Assembly (NCBI GenBank): GCA_049509675.1 | Contig: JBEKZQ010000307.1 | Coordinates: forward strand, 1 to 15,383 | Origin: JBEKZQ01 sp049509675 | Lineage (GTDB): Bacteria; Planctomycetota; Planctomycetia; Pirellulales; Thermoguttaceae | DNA length: 15,383 nucleotides | Direction: 5' to 3' | Part shown: one piece after another, positions 6,447 to 13,551 of the stretch | Numbering within the stretch: the stretch's first letter is position 1 | How the letters are laid out: every line of letters begins with the position of its first letter | Notes under the pieces: model-generated | What the model saw: the letters and a program-made list of their open reading frames with translations, nothing else | Database searches by the model: none | What the model was told of the DNA's origin: nothing | Made by a program: the position numbers and the translations under genes

Positions 6447-8024
6447 TTGAACGCGCTGCAAAAGGATTTGCGCGCGTCGACCGCTGAAGGAACGGCGACG
6501 AGCGTGATGGTGGGGATCGGTGAAACGTATTTGCCCGCCTTCGTGCTGGCCCTCAGCGCCAGCCCGCTGGCCGCGGGGCTCGCGTCGACGCTGCCGATGT
6601 TGATCGGCGCGGCCGGGCAACTGGTTTCGCCCTGGATGGTGTGGCGGCTGGGTTCTTATCGCCGCTGGGTGTTTCTGTGCGCCGCGGTACAGGGGGCGAG
6701 TTTCGTACCCCTGGCCGTAGCGGCCTGGCTGGGCGCCATACCCTTGGTCCTGGTGTTTGCCCTGGCCGCCCTCTACTGGGGCACCGGCCTGGCCGCCGGA
6801 CCGGCCTGGAACGCCTGGATCGAATCGATCGTGCCCCAACGGTGCTGGTCCCGCTACTTTGCCCGGCGGACGCTCGTAAGCCAATGGGGTCTGTGCGCCG
6901 GCTTCCTCATCGGCGGCGTGCTGCTCCAGGCCAGCGGCCGCCACGGTTGTCTGACCCCCTTCACGCTCTTGTTCCTGATTGCGGCCGCCAGCCGCTTCGT
7001 CTCCTCGACGCTGCTGGCCTGCCAGCGTGAGCCGGCGCCGCCCCGCAGCGACATGTTCGTGCCCGGGGCCAGACGGCTGTTTGGGTCGTTGGCCCAGTGC
7101 GGCGACGGTCGGGTGCTGGCGTATCTGTTGGTCTCGCAGGCCGCCGTGCAGGTGGCCGCCCCCTACATCACGCCCTACCTGCTCGACCACCTGCAATTTC
7201 CCTACTGGCGCTATGCCGTGCTGATCTGTGCGATGTCGCTGGCCAAGATCCTGTTCTTGCCGGCCCTGGGACGTCTGATGGATCGCTGGGGGGCGGGGGC
7301 CGTGCTCTGGGTCGCCGCCCTGGCCGTGGCGCCGCTGCCTGCCCTGTGGCTGGTCTGCCATTGGTTCCCGTTCCTGGTCGGCGTGCAAATTCTCTCGGGC
7401 ATCGCTTGGGGTGGCTCCGACCTGGCGACCCTGTTGTTGTTCTTCGCCACGATCCCGCGGGCCAAGCGCGTGGGCGTGCTCACCGTCTTCAATCTGCTCA
7501 ATGCGGCGGCCATGGTCGCCGGTTCCGCGCTCGGCGGCCTGCTGCTTTGGCTGTGGGGCGCCGATCATGGCGCCTATGGGGTGGTCTTCGTCGTCTCGTC
7601 GTTGGCCCGGGCGGCGTCTGCGACGCTCTTGCTGCGAATTCCGGCGAGTGTGCCGAGGCGGCAGATCGTTATCGCGCGCATCGATGGCCCACAGCCCTTG
7701 CGGCCGCGGCCGGCTGCCCTGCCGGTCCATGGCGAACTCGGCCCGCCCCGGGAACCGGGAGCCAGCGACGCAACACACAGACAGGCCACAAGCCGGCAAT
7801 CGGACTCATGGCCTGTCTTGTGTTCGGCCTCGGCCGCGCCTTTCGACGAGCTACATTCTCCGTCGCTACGCGACGAACGAACGGCGACTCAGGCGTTCCG
7901 GCGTAGTCTCCAGATCCCAAACGCCAACGCGCCGGCAAGCAGCATGGCGATGCCACCGGGCTCAGGGCTCCCTGCGCTACTCGCAACACGGAAGCCAAAG
8001 ATGTTGCTCTCGTACGCCGGGTAG
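6447..8024 (+). CDS. MFS-type transporter with an anomalous C-terminal extension
   Basis: The protein has 525 residues from TTG 6447 (two more from TTG 6441). The first ~400 residues are a polytopic membrane protein with about 11-12 hydrophobic helices. A GRLMDRWG segment (about 275-282) matches the MFS 'motif A' loop at the start of the second half, and the conserved-looking GPAWNAWIESIVP (118-130) follows helix 4. The substrate cannot be told. From about residue 409 (after ATLLLRIPASVPRR) the chain becomes hydrophilic and low-complexity. Its DNA runs through a strong stem-loop (7772-7824) and then 136 bases into the convergent SUMF1-type gene. That tail is probably not ancestral: a lost stop or a frameshift near 7650-7770 is likely. 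The gene follows the ATP-grasp ligase by about 130 bases, so it may export the ligase product, but this is inference. Confidence 0.72.
   Translation: MNALQKDLRASTAEGTATSVMVGIGETYLPAFVLALSASPLAAGLASTLPMLIGAAGQLVSPWMVWRLGSYRRWVFLCAAVQGASFVPLAVAAWLGAIPLVLVFALAALYWGTGLAAGPAWNAWIESIVPQRCWSRYFARRTLVSQWGLCAGFLIGGVLLQASGRHGCLTPFTLLFLIAAASRFVSSTLLACQREPAPPRSDMFVPGARRLFGSLAQCGDGRVLAYLLVSQAAVQVAAPYITPYLLDHLQFPYWRYAVLICAMSLAKILFLPALGRLMDRWGAGAVLWVAALAVAPLPALWLVCHWFPFLVGVQILSGIAWGGSDLATLLLFFATIPRAKRVGVLTVFNLLNAAAMVAGSALGGLLLWLWGADHGAYGVVFVVSSLARAASATLLLRIPASVPRRQIVIARIDGPQPLRPRPAALPVHGELGPPREPGASDATHRQATSRQSDSWPVLCSASAAPFDELHSPSLRDERTATQAFRRSLQIPNANAPASSMAMPPGSGLPALLATRKPKMLLSYAG
7772..7824. terminator. 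Stem-loop between convergent genes, possible bidirectional terminator
   Basis: AACACACAGACAGGCCA (7772-7788) pairs with TGGCCTGTCTTGTGTT (7809-7824), leaving one unpaired base and a 20-base loop. A second small hairpin CGTCGC-tac-GCGACG lies at 7861-7875. The position, just past the - strand gene's stop (7889) and near the expected end of the MFS gene, suits a terminator, but there is no strong T-run on either strand. Confidence 0.45.
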
Positions 8025-8905
8025 CTGCCGCCGCCGAAGGAAGAGGCCAGGAAGCCGGAGTAGTCACGCCACGACGCACCACGCAAACCCCGACATTCAC
8101 CACTGATGTTCGCTTCGTTCCATTGAAAGAGGTCGCCGCCTTGATCAAACGTCCCATAGGGGCCGGGAGATGCCGAAAATGCCCCGACGGGCGTCAAATA
8201 GTTCGCCGGGTCGGTGTAAGTGCCATTTCCCGTGTCGTAGGCATCGTAGAAGTTGGCGTTGTGGCCCGTGTCGGGCAACGTATTGATCGGCGCCGTATTG
8301 CTCTTCGTAGGATAGGTCCAATAACCCGCGCTCGTGCTACCCCCCTTGTAGTAGGACGCCTTATACCATTCGTTTTCCGTGGGGATGAAATAGGTCGCCC
8401 CGGCGTTGCGGGTTATTGCCATCAAGGCCGAAATCGTCATTGCGCCGTTGAGCGTGTAGGCCCCGGTTTCCGTCGTGCCGTTCCCCTCAGGCGCATTGGG
8501 CTGGCCATTTTGCAGCCAATTGCTGAATCGGGCGGCGTCGCCCCAGGTGACATCGAACACCGGCACGTTGCCATTGCCGATTACCGAGTAGCTGTAGCTG
8601 CCCGGACCCCCGCTCTGGGCGATTCCGACGGTCGGAAAGTCCGTGGCCATGCCGCCGTTGTATAGGCCGTAGGTGTCGCTCGTCGTGGCCACGGCATTAA
8701 GAAACGCGGCGTACTGTGCGGCGGTCACGTCGTACTTGCCCATCTGGTAGGTATAGCTGACATCCCCGTAGCCGGTCGTATCGGCCGCGTTGCCCGGGTC
8801 GCCCACGGTCACCATTGCCATAGTGATCGTGCTGGCCCGGGCGGACAGCACGCTGGCGGCCGCCACGGCCGCCGCCAGGATCATCGTGTTCAGCGTGTAC
8901 CTCAT
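7889..8905 (-). CDS. Secreted SUMF1/formylglycine-generating-enzyme-like protein with PEP-CTERM anchor
   Basis: The protein has 338 residues from ATG 8905, chosen because AAGGGGAG sits seven bases upstream and a signal peptide begins there; the open frame further upstream is repeat DNA. Signal peptide: residues 1-25 (LSARAS at the end). The SUMF1/FGE-sulfatase fold spans about 30-310: MGKYDVTAAQYAAFLNAV (55-72), VTWGDAARFSNWL (119-131), PTENEWYKASYY (175-186), RGLRGASWRD (272-281) and NIFGFRVAS (301-309). The tail SPEPGGIAMLLAGALAFG (313-330) followed by IWRLRRNA is a PEP-CTERM sorting signal, recognised by an exosortase. The paired Cys that perform formylglycine formation after the GGSW-like motif are absent (here GASWRDYSGF; the only Cys in the mature chain is 271). 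It is therefore probably a surface binding or structural protein, not a sulfatase activator. Confidence 0.87.
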   Translation of the reverse strand: MRYTLNTMILAAAVAAASVLSARASTITMAMVTVGDPGNAADTTGYGDVSYTYQMGKYDVTAAQYAAFLNAVATTSDTYGLYNGGMATDFPTVGIAQSGGPGSYSYSVIGNGNVPVFDVTWGDAARFSNWLQNGQPNAPEGNGTTETGAYTLNGAMTISALMAITRNAGATYFIPTENEWYKASYYKGGSTSAGYWTYPTKSNTAPINTLPDTGHNANFYDAYDTGNGTYTDPANYLTPVGAFSASPGPYGTFDQGGDLFQWNEANISGECRGLRGASWRDYSGFLASSFGGGSYPAYESNIFGFRVASSAGSPEPGGIAMLLAGALAFGIWRLRRNA

Positions 8906-8929
8906 GGTCTTTCTCCCCTTCTTGCTATC

Positions 8930-8986
8930 GTAGGACGGATTGCTAATCCGTCTGGTTTCCAAGGACGGATTGGCAATCCGTCCTAC
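8930..8986. repeat. Two tandem GGACGGATT...AATCCGTCC hairpins
   Basis: Hairpin one is GGACGGATT-gct-AATCCGTCT (8933-8953). Hairpin two is GGACGGATT-ggc-AATCCGTCC (8963-8983), followed by TAC, which mirrors the GTA that precedes hairpin one. They lie just upstream of the PEP-CTERM gene. The first begins about 25 bases before its start codon and so may be in its 5' leader. Confidence 0.7.
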
Positions 8987-8994
8987 AGCCTGAC

Positions 8995-9054
8995 GTACTC
9001 ATCTCGCTGGAGCGACATGTCCCACCTCTCGCGGAGCGAGAGGAGTACTTTCGA
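8995..9054. repeat. REP-like double-hairpin element (copy 2)
   Basis: The element starts GTACTCATCTCGCT and ends TACTTTCGA, like copy 1 at 6331-6389. It contains a second, stronger hairpin, CCTCTCGC-gga-GCGAGAGG (9014-9032 region). It sits next to the tandem hairpins at 8930-8986. The remainder of this 377-base gap (9055-9282) shows no gene or clear structure. Confidence 0.6.
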
Positions 9055-9282
9055 TCCTTCGTGGCGGGGTCAGTTTCGCCGGGAAACAAGCCAAGAAACA
9101 ACGGAGAGAAAACTAAGGCAGCCCCCGGCGCGGTTCGCTAGACATCCGCACCGACAAAGTCGCGAAAAACGACCCATTCCTGGGCAAAACGCCCGCTCCT
9201 GGTTGATCCCCGAGACGCCCAACTCGTTGGCGGATCGGGAGCTGGCGTTCGCGCTGCCTGCTTTAGTTCTGCAAACGTCCGG

Positions 9283-9942
9283 TTACCAGCGGACGTGAAT
9301 GCCTCCCACGTCCACCGCTCCATGACCGCCGCGCACGCCGACAACCGCCGGCCCGGCGCTAACGTCGACGTTGCCATACGGAGCCACGTCGACCGCCGTG
9401 TACGGATAGCGGCCGCTCCAGTAGCGGGGCGGCTGCGCATAGAGGACGGGACCCGGCGCATAGGGGCCGGCGGCGTATATCGGAGACTGCGATGGGACGG
9501 GAAGCGGTGGGTGGTGCGGATCGTAATCGACCCATTGCCCATTTTCGCCGTACCACATCCAGTGGTTCTCGGCGGTCCAGTACCACCAGCGGCCGTTATA
9601 CCAGCGATAGCGCCAATCGATCTGGTTCGCCGCGCCGGCGGCCGCGCTGCCGGGCTGCGCGACGCTATTGCCTATGGGGTTGCTGCTGCCCGACGCCGCG
9701 GGCGCGCTCTGGACTTGCTCGGCGGGGCCGTTCAGCGCCGGGGTGGGCTGGCCGGAAAGGATGGAATGCAACGAACCACCGCCGCTGGCGAAAACGCTGT
9801 CCGTGCCGCCGCTCGCCCGCAACTCGGGACCGGCGCTTGGCACAGGCTCTTGATCGCCGGCACGCACACCGGCCGGCAAAGCGGCCAGGCAAAAGGCTAC
9901 GAGCGGACCGATGCACCTGATTTGACTTCGTATTGCTTTCAT
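9283..9942 (-). CDS. Small secreted protein with a dense Trp/Tyr cluster
   Basis: The protein has 219 residues from ATG 9942, preceded by GAGG eight bases upstream; GTG 9951 is in frame but lacks that spacing. A signal peptide is clear (hydrophobic 11-24, cut near GVRAG at 25-29). The mature protein has a Ser/Ala/Pro/Gly-rich stretch (30-105), then an aromatic box at 110-140 (DWRYRWYNGRWWYWTAEN, then HWMWYGENGQWVDYD) holding nine Trp and five Tyr. Next come a Pro/Tyr-rich segment (about 142-182) and a Gly/Val-rich end with AVDVAPYGNVDV, then GHGAVDVGGIHV. I do not recognise a named family. The layout suggests a cell-surface or envelope-associated protein, with the aromatic box perhaps binding glycan or forming a small beta-sheet. 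It may be transcribed with the kinase gene upstream, but 150 bases separate them. Confidence 0.75.
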   Translation of the reverse strand: MKAIRSQIRCIGPLVAFCLAALPAGVRAGDQEPVPSAGPELRASGGTDSVFASGGGSLHSILSGQPTPALNGPAEQVQSAPAASGSSNPIGNSVAQPGSAAAGAANQIDWRYRWYNGRWWYWTAENHWMWYGENGQWVDYDPHHPPLPVPSQSPIYAAGPYAPGPVLYAQPPRYWSGRYPYTAVDVAPYGNVDVSAGPAVVGVRGGHGAVDVGGIHVRW

Positions 9943-10095
9943 AATGGCCACCTCACGGATCTTTGTCGTTTGTTTCCGAAACGCGAATCACCGTCTATGT
10001 TCTAACGCCGCGCGTCCGGCAATACAAGCGGCACTTTGCGGCGTCATACCTCTCCCGGAGGGGTGCGATAATGGAGGCGGGCTCTCAGCGGCGGG

Positions 10096-11115
10096 TCACA
10101 GCCCCAGCGTTTCGACGATCTGACGGATCGAGGCGGTTCCGGTCGTGCCCAATTGGTGTACGACGACCGAGGCCGCGGCGTTGGCCAGTTCCAAGGCCTC
10201 CGGCAGCGAAGCGCCCGCCGTCCGTGCGGCCGCCAGGTTGGCCGTCACCGAATCGCCGGCGCCCACGATGTCGATCTCGCCGCGGACCGGCAGGGCCGGC
10301 AGATGCGCCGATTCGCCCTGCGGCGTGGCCCCCAGCAAGCCCTCTTCGGCGAGCGTGACGAACACGTCGCGGCCTTGCCGCCGGGCAAGTTCCAGGGCGG
10401 CACCGATCGTTTCCTGCACACTCGCCGGTGGCGCGGCGTCCAGCAGCCGGCCCAGTTCCGCACGGTTCATCTTCAGCGAAACGGCCGGATAGCCGCGCAG
10501 CCCGCGCCGGCTGTCGGCCAGGATGAGCAACTGCTCCCGGCGGCAGGCCATGTCGGCCACGGCCTCCAGCACGCGACGCGTAACCACGCCCGTCTCGGCC
10601 AGGTCAACCTGGTCCATGATCACCAGCGCATCGAGCCGGCCGGCATGTTGCCGCAATGCGGCGATAAGTTGATCTTCCACCGCGGGCGGCGTGGGCGTCC
10701 AGTTCTTGGTGTCGAGGCGATTCAGTTCGCGCGGCGGTTTCTTGGGCTCGATCACCAACGGCTTGCAGTAGGTGAACGTCCGCCGCCGCGGCGTTTCCAA
10801 CAGCGCTTCCATGCGTACGCCGGGCAAGACTTGCAGCGCGCGCCGGAGCTCGAAACCCTCGCCGTCATCGCCGACGAAGCCCACAGGCCAGATTTCACCC
10901 ACGCCCAGCGCCACAAGGTTGCTGAGCACCGTGCCCGCCGCGCCGGGCTGGGCACGGGTCCGCATTACGTTGTACACCGGCAGCCCGGTTTCCAGCGACG
11001 TTTCCGCCCGGGCCGGATCGATCTCCAGGTAACGGTCCAGGCAGAAATCGCCCAGCACGGCCATCCGCAGCCGGGAATAGCGATCAGTAATCTCGCACAG
11101 CCGCTGGTGGTTCAT
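10096..11115 (-). CDS. PfkB-family carbohydrate kinase, HldE N-domain-like
   Basis: The 339-residue protein is of typical length for ribokinase/PfkB enzymes, which transfer the ATP gamma-phosphate to a sugar hydroxyl. Motifs in order: VLGDFCLDRYLEIDP (20-34), PGAAGTVLSNLVALG (57-71, PfkB signature 1 type), VGDDGEGFELRRAL (81-94), MDQVD (167-171), LADSRRG (199-205), and the C-terminal anion-hole/catalytic motif DIVGAGDSV (282-290), with Asp288 as catalytic base. The N-terminal arrangement resembles the kinase half of HldE/RfaE (heptose-7-phosphate kinase), but no nucleotidyltransferase domain is attached. The sugar cannot be assigned. No clear Shine-Dalgarno precedes ATG 11115. It lies downstream of the HAD and DHS-like genes on the same strand, separated from them by a repeat-bearing 155-base gap, so it may belong to the same pathway. 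Confidence 0.87.
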   Translation of the reverse strand: MNHQRLCEITDRYSRLRMAVLGDFCLDRYLEIDPARAETSLETGLPVYNVMRTRAQPGAAGTVLSNLVALGVGEIWPVGFVGDDGEGFELRRALQVLPGVRMEALLETPRRRTFTYCKPLVIEPKKPPRELNRLDTKNWTPTPPAVEDQLIAALRQHAGRLDALVIMDQVDLAETGVVTRRVLEAVADMACRREQLLILADSRRGLRGYPAVSLKMNRAELGRLLDAAPPASVQETIGAALELARRQGRDVFVTLAEEGLLGATPQGESAHLPALPVRGEIDIVGAGDSVTANLAAARTAGASLPEALELANAAASVVVHQLGTTGTASIRQIVETLGL

Positions 11116-11143
11116 AAATTGTGCATGACACAGTTGATTTGTC

Positions 11144-11208
11144 GGGTGCCACGGTTGGCTTGCCCAACCGTGTTTTCGGCACTGCTGGACAAGCCAGCAG
11201 TGGCACCC
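11144..11208. repeat. GGGTGCCAC...GTGGCACCC palindromic repeat (second copy)
   Basis: Outer arms are GGGTGCCAC (11144-11152) and GTGGCACCC (11200-11208). Inside are two hairpins: CGGTTGG / CCAACCG (11152-11170) and CTGCTGG / CCAGCAG (11182-11200). Short outer arms AGTTGA (11132-11137) and TCAACT (11212-11217) extend the pairing. It shares the order and sequence of the core of the element at 1109-1240. It separates the DHS-like and PfkB genes. Confidence 0.75.
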
Positions 11209-11270
11209 AACTCAACTAACGGAGCGTGTCGGATTACAAAGGTCGGTGTTTTTCTTGGCCGCGTGGTCGA

Positions 11271-12380
11271 TCATGCTTTCAGGCGGTGGAACAGGTGATG
11301 GACGAAGGCCAAATTGTCGCACTGGAGATAGTGCATGCGGCCGCCCATCCGCGCGTAACTCTTGCAGAACCGCAGATAATAGGCCGGGTTGGTCTTGGGC
11401 GGCTCGCCGGTGGTCCAGTCCCAGCCGCCGGCGTCCTGGAGATCGACGACAAAGATCGTGTGGTCCCGGACGATGGGCCGCCCGGCCTGCAGCCGCAGGT
11501 TGTTCACGCAACTGAGGCTTTTCTCAAAGACCTGCGGTCCCATGATGGCGGAGCCGACCGAGAGCAGCACGCCGCCGTCGAGGTTTTCGACGGCCGCGCC
11601 GAACTGGGCGAAGTCGCGCTGCGCCGCCCGGCCGATCGCCGCGCCGTTGAACAGCGGATGGGTGGCGATGATGTCGTAACCGATGCCCGGATGAACGCTG
11701 ATCGGCACATCGTGGCGGAAGGCGGCCGCGAGGATCGAGGCCTGTTTCCAGCGATGCGCGATTGCGTGTCGTCCGGCGGCCAGTGCGTGCTCGCGCATGG
11801 CGACGAGCAACTCGGCTCGGGCGGCCGTGAGCGGATGGCACGGCTCGCGGCGGATCTGCTCTTCCAACGCGGCGGGCTGCGGCAGCGTGACGCCGTCTTC
11901 GGCAATAAATCGCCCCACCGCCCGGCCATAGCCTTCAGCGGAAACGCCCGCCGCCAGCAGGGCCAGGTGCAGGTTCCGGCCGGTCTCGTCCCAGGTGCCG
12001 AAGCGGCCGTGGGCCACGCCGTCGCGGACGCTTTCGGAAGATTGCCCCAGCCAGGCGAACTCCCAGTCGTGGATCGTGCCCGCCCCGTTGGTGGCCAGGT
12101 GCGTGAGCCAGCCGTCGGACATCATGCGCTCCAGCAGCAAGGCCGCTCCGTTGCGCAGCAGGTGCGCCCCGTAGGTCAGCATCACCGCTGCCCCGCGCTC
12201 CCGGGCGGCCCGCACGCGCCGTGCGGCTTCGTCGATCGACGCTTCTTGGGCGGCGTCCAACGGCTTGGGCTTCGCCGCCGGATCGACCAGGATTTCCTCG
12301 ACGCGAAGAAGATTCCGCCGCTGGGCCAACGGATAGACCTGCACGCGGCTGAGGTCCAAGGGCGGACGCGACCAACTCAT
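11271..12380 (-). CDS. Deoxyhypusine-synthase-like Rossmann-fold protein, function unknown
   Basis: The protein has 369 residues from ATG 12380, which overlaps the upstream HAD stop as ATGA and has AGAGG seven bases upstream. Segments reminiscent of deoxyhypusine synthase-type proteins are MLTYGAHLLRNG (67-78), THLATNGAGTIHDWE (93-107), GRFGTWDETG (125-134), SILAAAFRHDVPISVHPGIG (215-234), and LLSVGSAIMGPQVFEKSLSCV (272-292, a Gly/Ser-rich nucleotide-binding-like turn). Bacteria lack eIF5A, so true hypusination is not expected; known bacterial relatives act on polyamines. I cannot place the catalytic lysine of DHS with confidence, and the match is by pattern only. The tight overlap with a phosphatase-type HAD gene and the nearby sugar kinase suggest a small-molecule pathway. 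It could equally be an uncharacterised conserved family. Confidence 0.5.
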   Translation of the reverse strand: MSWSRPPLDLSRVQVYPLAQRRNLLRVEEILVDPAAKPKPLDAAQEASIDEAARRVRAARERGAAVMLTYGAHLLRNGAALLLERMMSDGWLTHLATNGAGTIHDWEFAWLGQSSESVRDGVAHGRFGTWDETGRNLHLALLAAGVSAEGYGRAVGRFIAEDGVTLPQPAALEEQIRREPCHPLTAARAELLVAMREHALAAGRHAIAHRWKQASILAAAFRHDVPISVHPGIGYDIIATHPLFNGAAIGRAAQRDFAQFGAAVENLDGGVLLSVGSAIMGPQVFEKSLSCVNNLRLQAGRPIVRDHTIFVVDLQDAGGWDWTTGEPPKTNPAYYLRFCKSYARMGGRMHYLQCDNLAFVHHLFHRLKA

Positions 12381-13225
12381 GGGCATGCCTCTTGTGCGCG
12401 ACCTAAAATGCAATCCAACAACGCCGCCGCGTCGCGGTAGTCGGGAATGACCACGTCGGCGCCCACGCCCAGCAGCCGTTGCCGCTTCCACGGATCGATG
12501 CGGCCGGAGCCATTGTGGGCCTCGTCGCTGGCCACGGCAACCGCCAGCCCGCCCGCTTCCTTGGTATTCTCGATCTCGACGTACCCGTCGCCGAAGGCCA
12601 ACAGTCGCTCGCCCGGGATGGCATTTTCCCGCAGAATGCGCTCGATCACCATTTTCTTGGAGAAGTTCTGGTAATCGTCCAGGGCCCCGTAGATGCGGCC
12701 GTGGAAGTAGCGGGCCACGTCCAGCAGTTCCGCCTCGTGCTTGACAAACTGTTCATCGGTGCCGCTGGCCAGGCACAGCGTGAAGCCCTGCGCTGAAAGC
12801 ATTTCCAGGAGCGATCGGGCCCCGTGGACCAGCAGCGCGTCGGGCGGCGTGCTGCCCTGCCGCAGGCCCTGGAGGCGGCTGCCGATCCGTTGGTCCAGCC
12901 GCCGCAGGTATTCATGCTTGTACCAGAGCGGTTCGCGCGGCTGGCCGCCCCGCGCGCGGATCCGCTCGGCGAGTTGGATCATTTGATAGATCGTCTGCTT
13001 GCCGTTCAGCCGCATGATGTCGTCCAGGGCCAATCGCTCCAGGTCGGCCCGGCTTTCCTCCGGCCGGCGTGGCAGGACTTCCACGAACATGGGGACCATC
13101 ACTTCCGGCCAGCCCTGGCGGATGAGCGACAGCGTGCCGTCGAAGTCCAGCAGCACGTGGCTGATCTCCGGCCGGGGGCGGAAATGCGGGCTGAACTCGA
13201 CCAGCCCGGTAAAACGTGATGTCAT
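12377..13225 (-). CDS. HAD-superfamily hydrolase (phosphatase-type)
   Basis: The protein has 282 residues from ATG 13225, which has GGGAG four bases upstream; an in-frame GTG at 13249 has weaker support. All four HAD motifs are visible: LLDFDGTLSL (25-34, nucleophile Asp27 and acid Asp29), LASGTD (152-157, Ser154), Lys190/191 in FSKKMVIERIL (188-198), and AFGDGYVEIEN (210-220, Asp213 and Glu217). The insert between motifs I and II (about 35-130) is alpha-helical in character, as in C1-cap enzymes such as phosphoglycolate phosphatase, so a small phosphorylated metabolite is the likely substrate. Its TGA overlaps the start of the DHS-like gene by four bases, so the two proteins are translationally coupled. 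It diverges from the calpain-like gene. Confidence 0.88.
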   Translation of the reverse strand: MTSRFTGLVEFSPHFRPRPEISHVLLDFDGTLSLIRQGWPEVMVPMFVEVLPRRPEESRADLERLALDDIMRLNGKQTIYQMIQLAERIRARGGQPREPLWYKHEYLRRLDQRIGSRLQGLRQGSTPPDALLVHGARSLLEMLSAQGFTLCLASGTDEQFVKHEAELLDVARYFHGRIYGALDDYQNFSKKMVIERILRENAIPGERLLAFGDGYVEIENTKEAGGLAVAVASDEAHNGSGRIDPWKRQRLLGVGADVVIPDYRDAAALLDCILGRAQEACP

Positions 13226-13302
13226 GGTTCTCCCTTGTACGGAATTCACCCATTATCATGCCATCGACGCGGGCTGACGGCAAGGATTCAAGGGGGCTGG
13301 TT

Positions 13303-13325
13303 CCCTCTCCCCTTGCGGGAGAGGG
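13303..13325. repeat. Perfect CCCTCTCCC...GGGAGAGGG hairpin
   Basis: Nine-base perfect arms surround a 5-base loop CTTGC. The same motif appears twice near the right end of the window, so it is a dispersed intergenic hairpin. It lies in the 326-base gap between the divergent HAD and calpain genes. Confidence 0.7.
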
Positions 13326-13391
13326 CTATCCGTCCAACCCCGCCCCCAGCGAGTGAACGCTCCGGCGAACTGGCCGTCGAAGCGGACGAAG

Positions 13392-13443
13392 CTGTCCCAG
13401 GACCGCTTGCCGGCCACCGGCATAGGTCCTGAGACAGTTTTTT
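13392..13443 (+). terminator. Strong stem-loop followed by T6, intrinsic-terminator-like
   Basis: CTGTCCCAGGACC (13392-13404) pairs with GGTCCTGAGACAG (13425-13437) with one mismatch. TTTTTT (13438-13443) follows on the + strand. There is no + strand gene just upstream, so it is either an attenuator in the calpain gene's leader, a relic, or part of a dispersed repeat. The sequence just before it (13326-13391) shows no gene. Confidence 0.55.
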
Positions 13444-13538
13444 CCTTTCGCTGCGAAATCGTGTCACAACCGCTCCCTCGCCCGTAGTAGATGCAGAGTG
13501 AACGATCTTACAGGCTTTGCGCCAACGCCGCTTAAGTT

Positions 13539-13543
13539 AGGAG
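13539..13543 (+). promoter_or_regulatory. Shine-Dalgarno AGGAG for the calpain-like gene
   Basis: AGGAG ends eight bases before ATG 13552. It decides in favour of this start over the in-frame GTG at 13498, whose added residues show no signal or conserved motif. Confidence 0.8.
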
Positions 13544-13551
13544 ACCGAGTC

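Noticed and set aside
6423..7799. Antisense frame of 458 residues opposite the MFS gene
   Set aside because: Extremely Gln/Arg/Gly/His-rich, as expected from reverse-reading hydrophobic codons; no domain or start signal.
7889..8905. Calling this gene a formylglycine-generating enzyme
   Set aside because: The catalytic Cys pair is missing although the fold motifs are present.
8906..8962. Longer N-terminus for the PEP-CTERM gene
   Set aside because: The added residues are encoded by hairpin repeat DNA and would bury the signal peptide; ATG 8905 has a good Shine-Dalgarno.
10153..12440. Two + strand frames of 381 and 404 residues opposite the PfkB and DHS-like genes
   Set aside because: No family motif and shadow-like composition; the - strand frames carry PfkB and Rossmann-like signatures.
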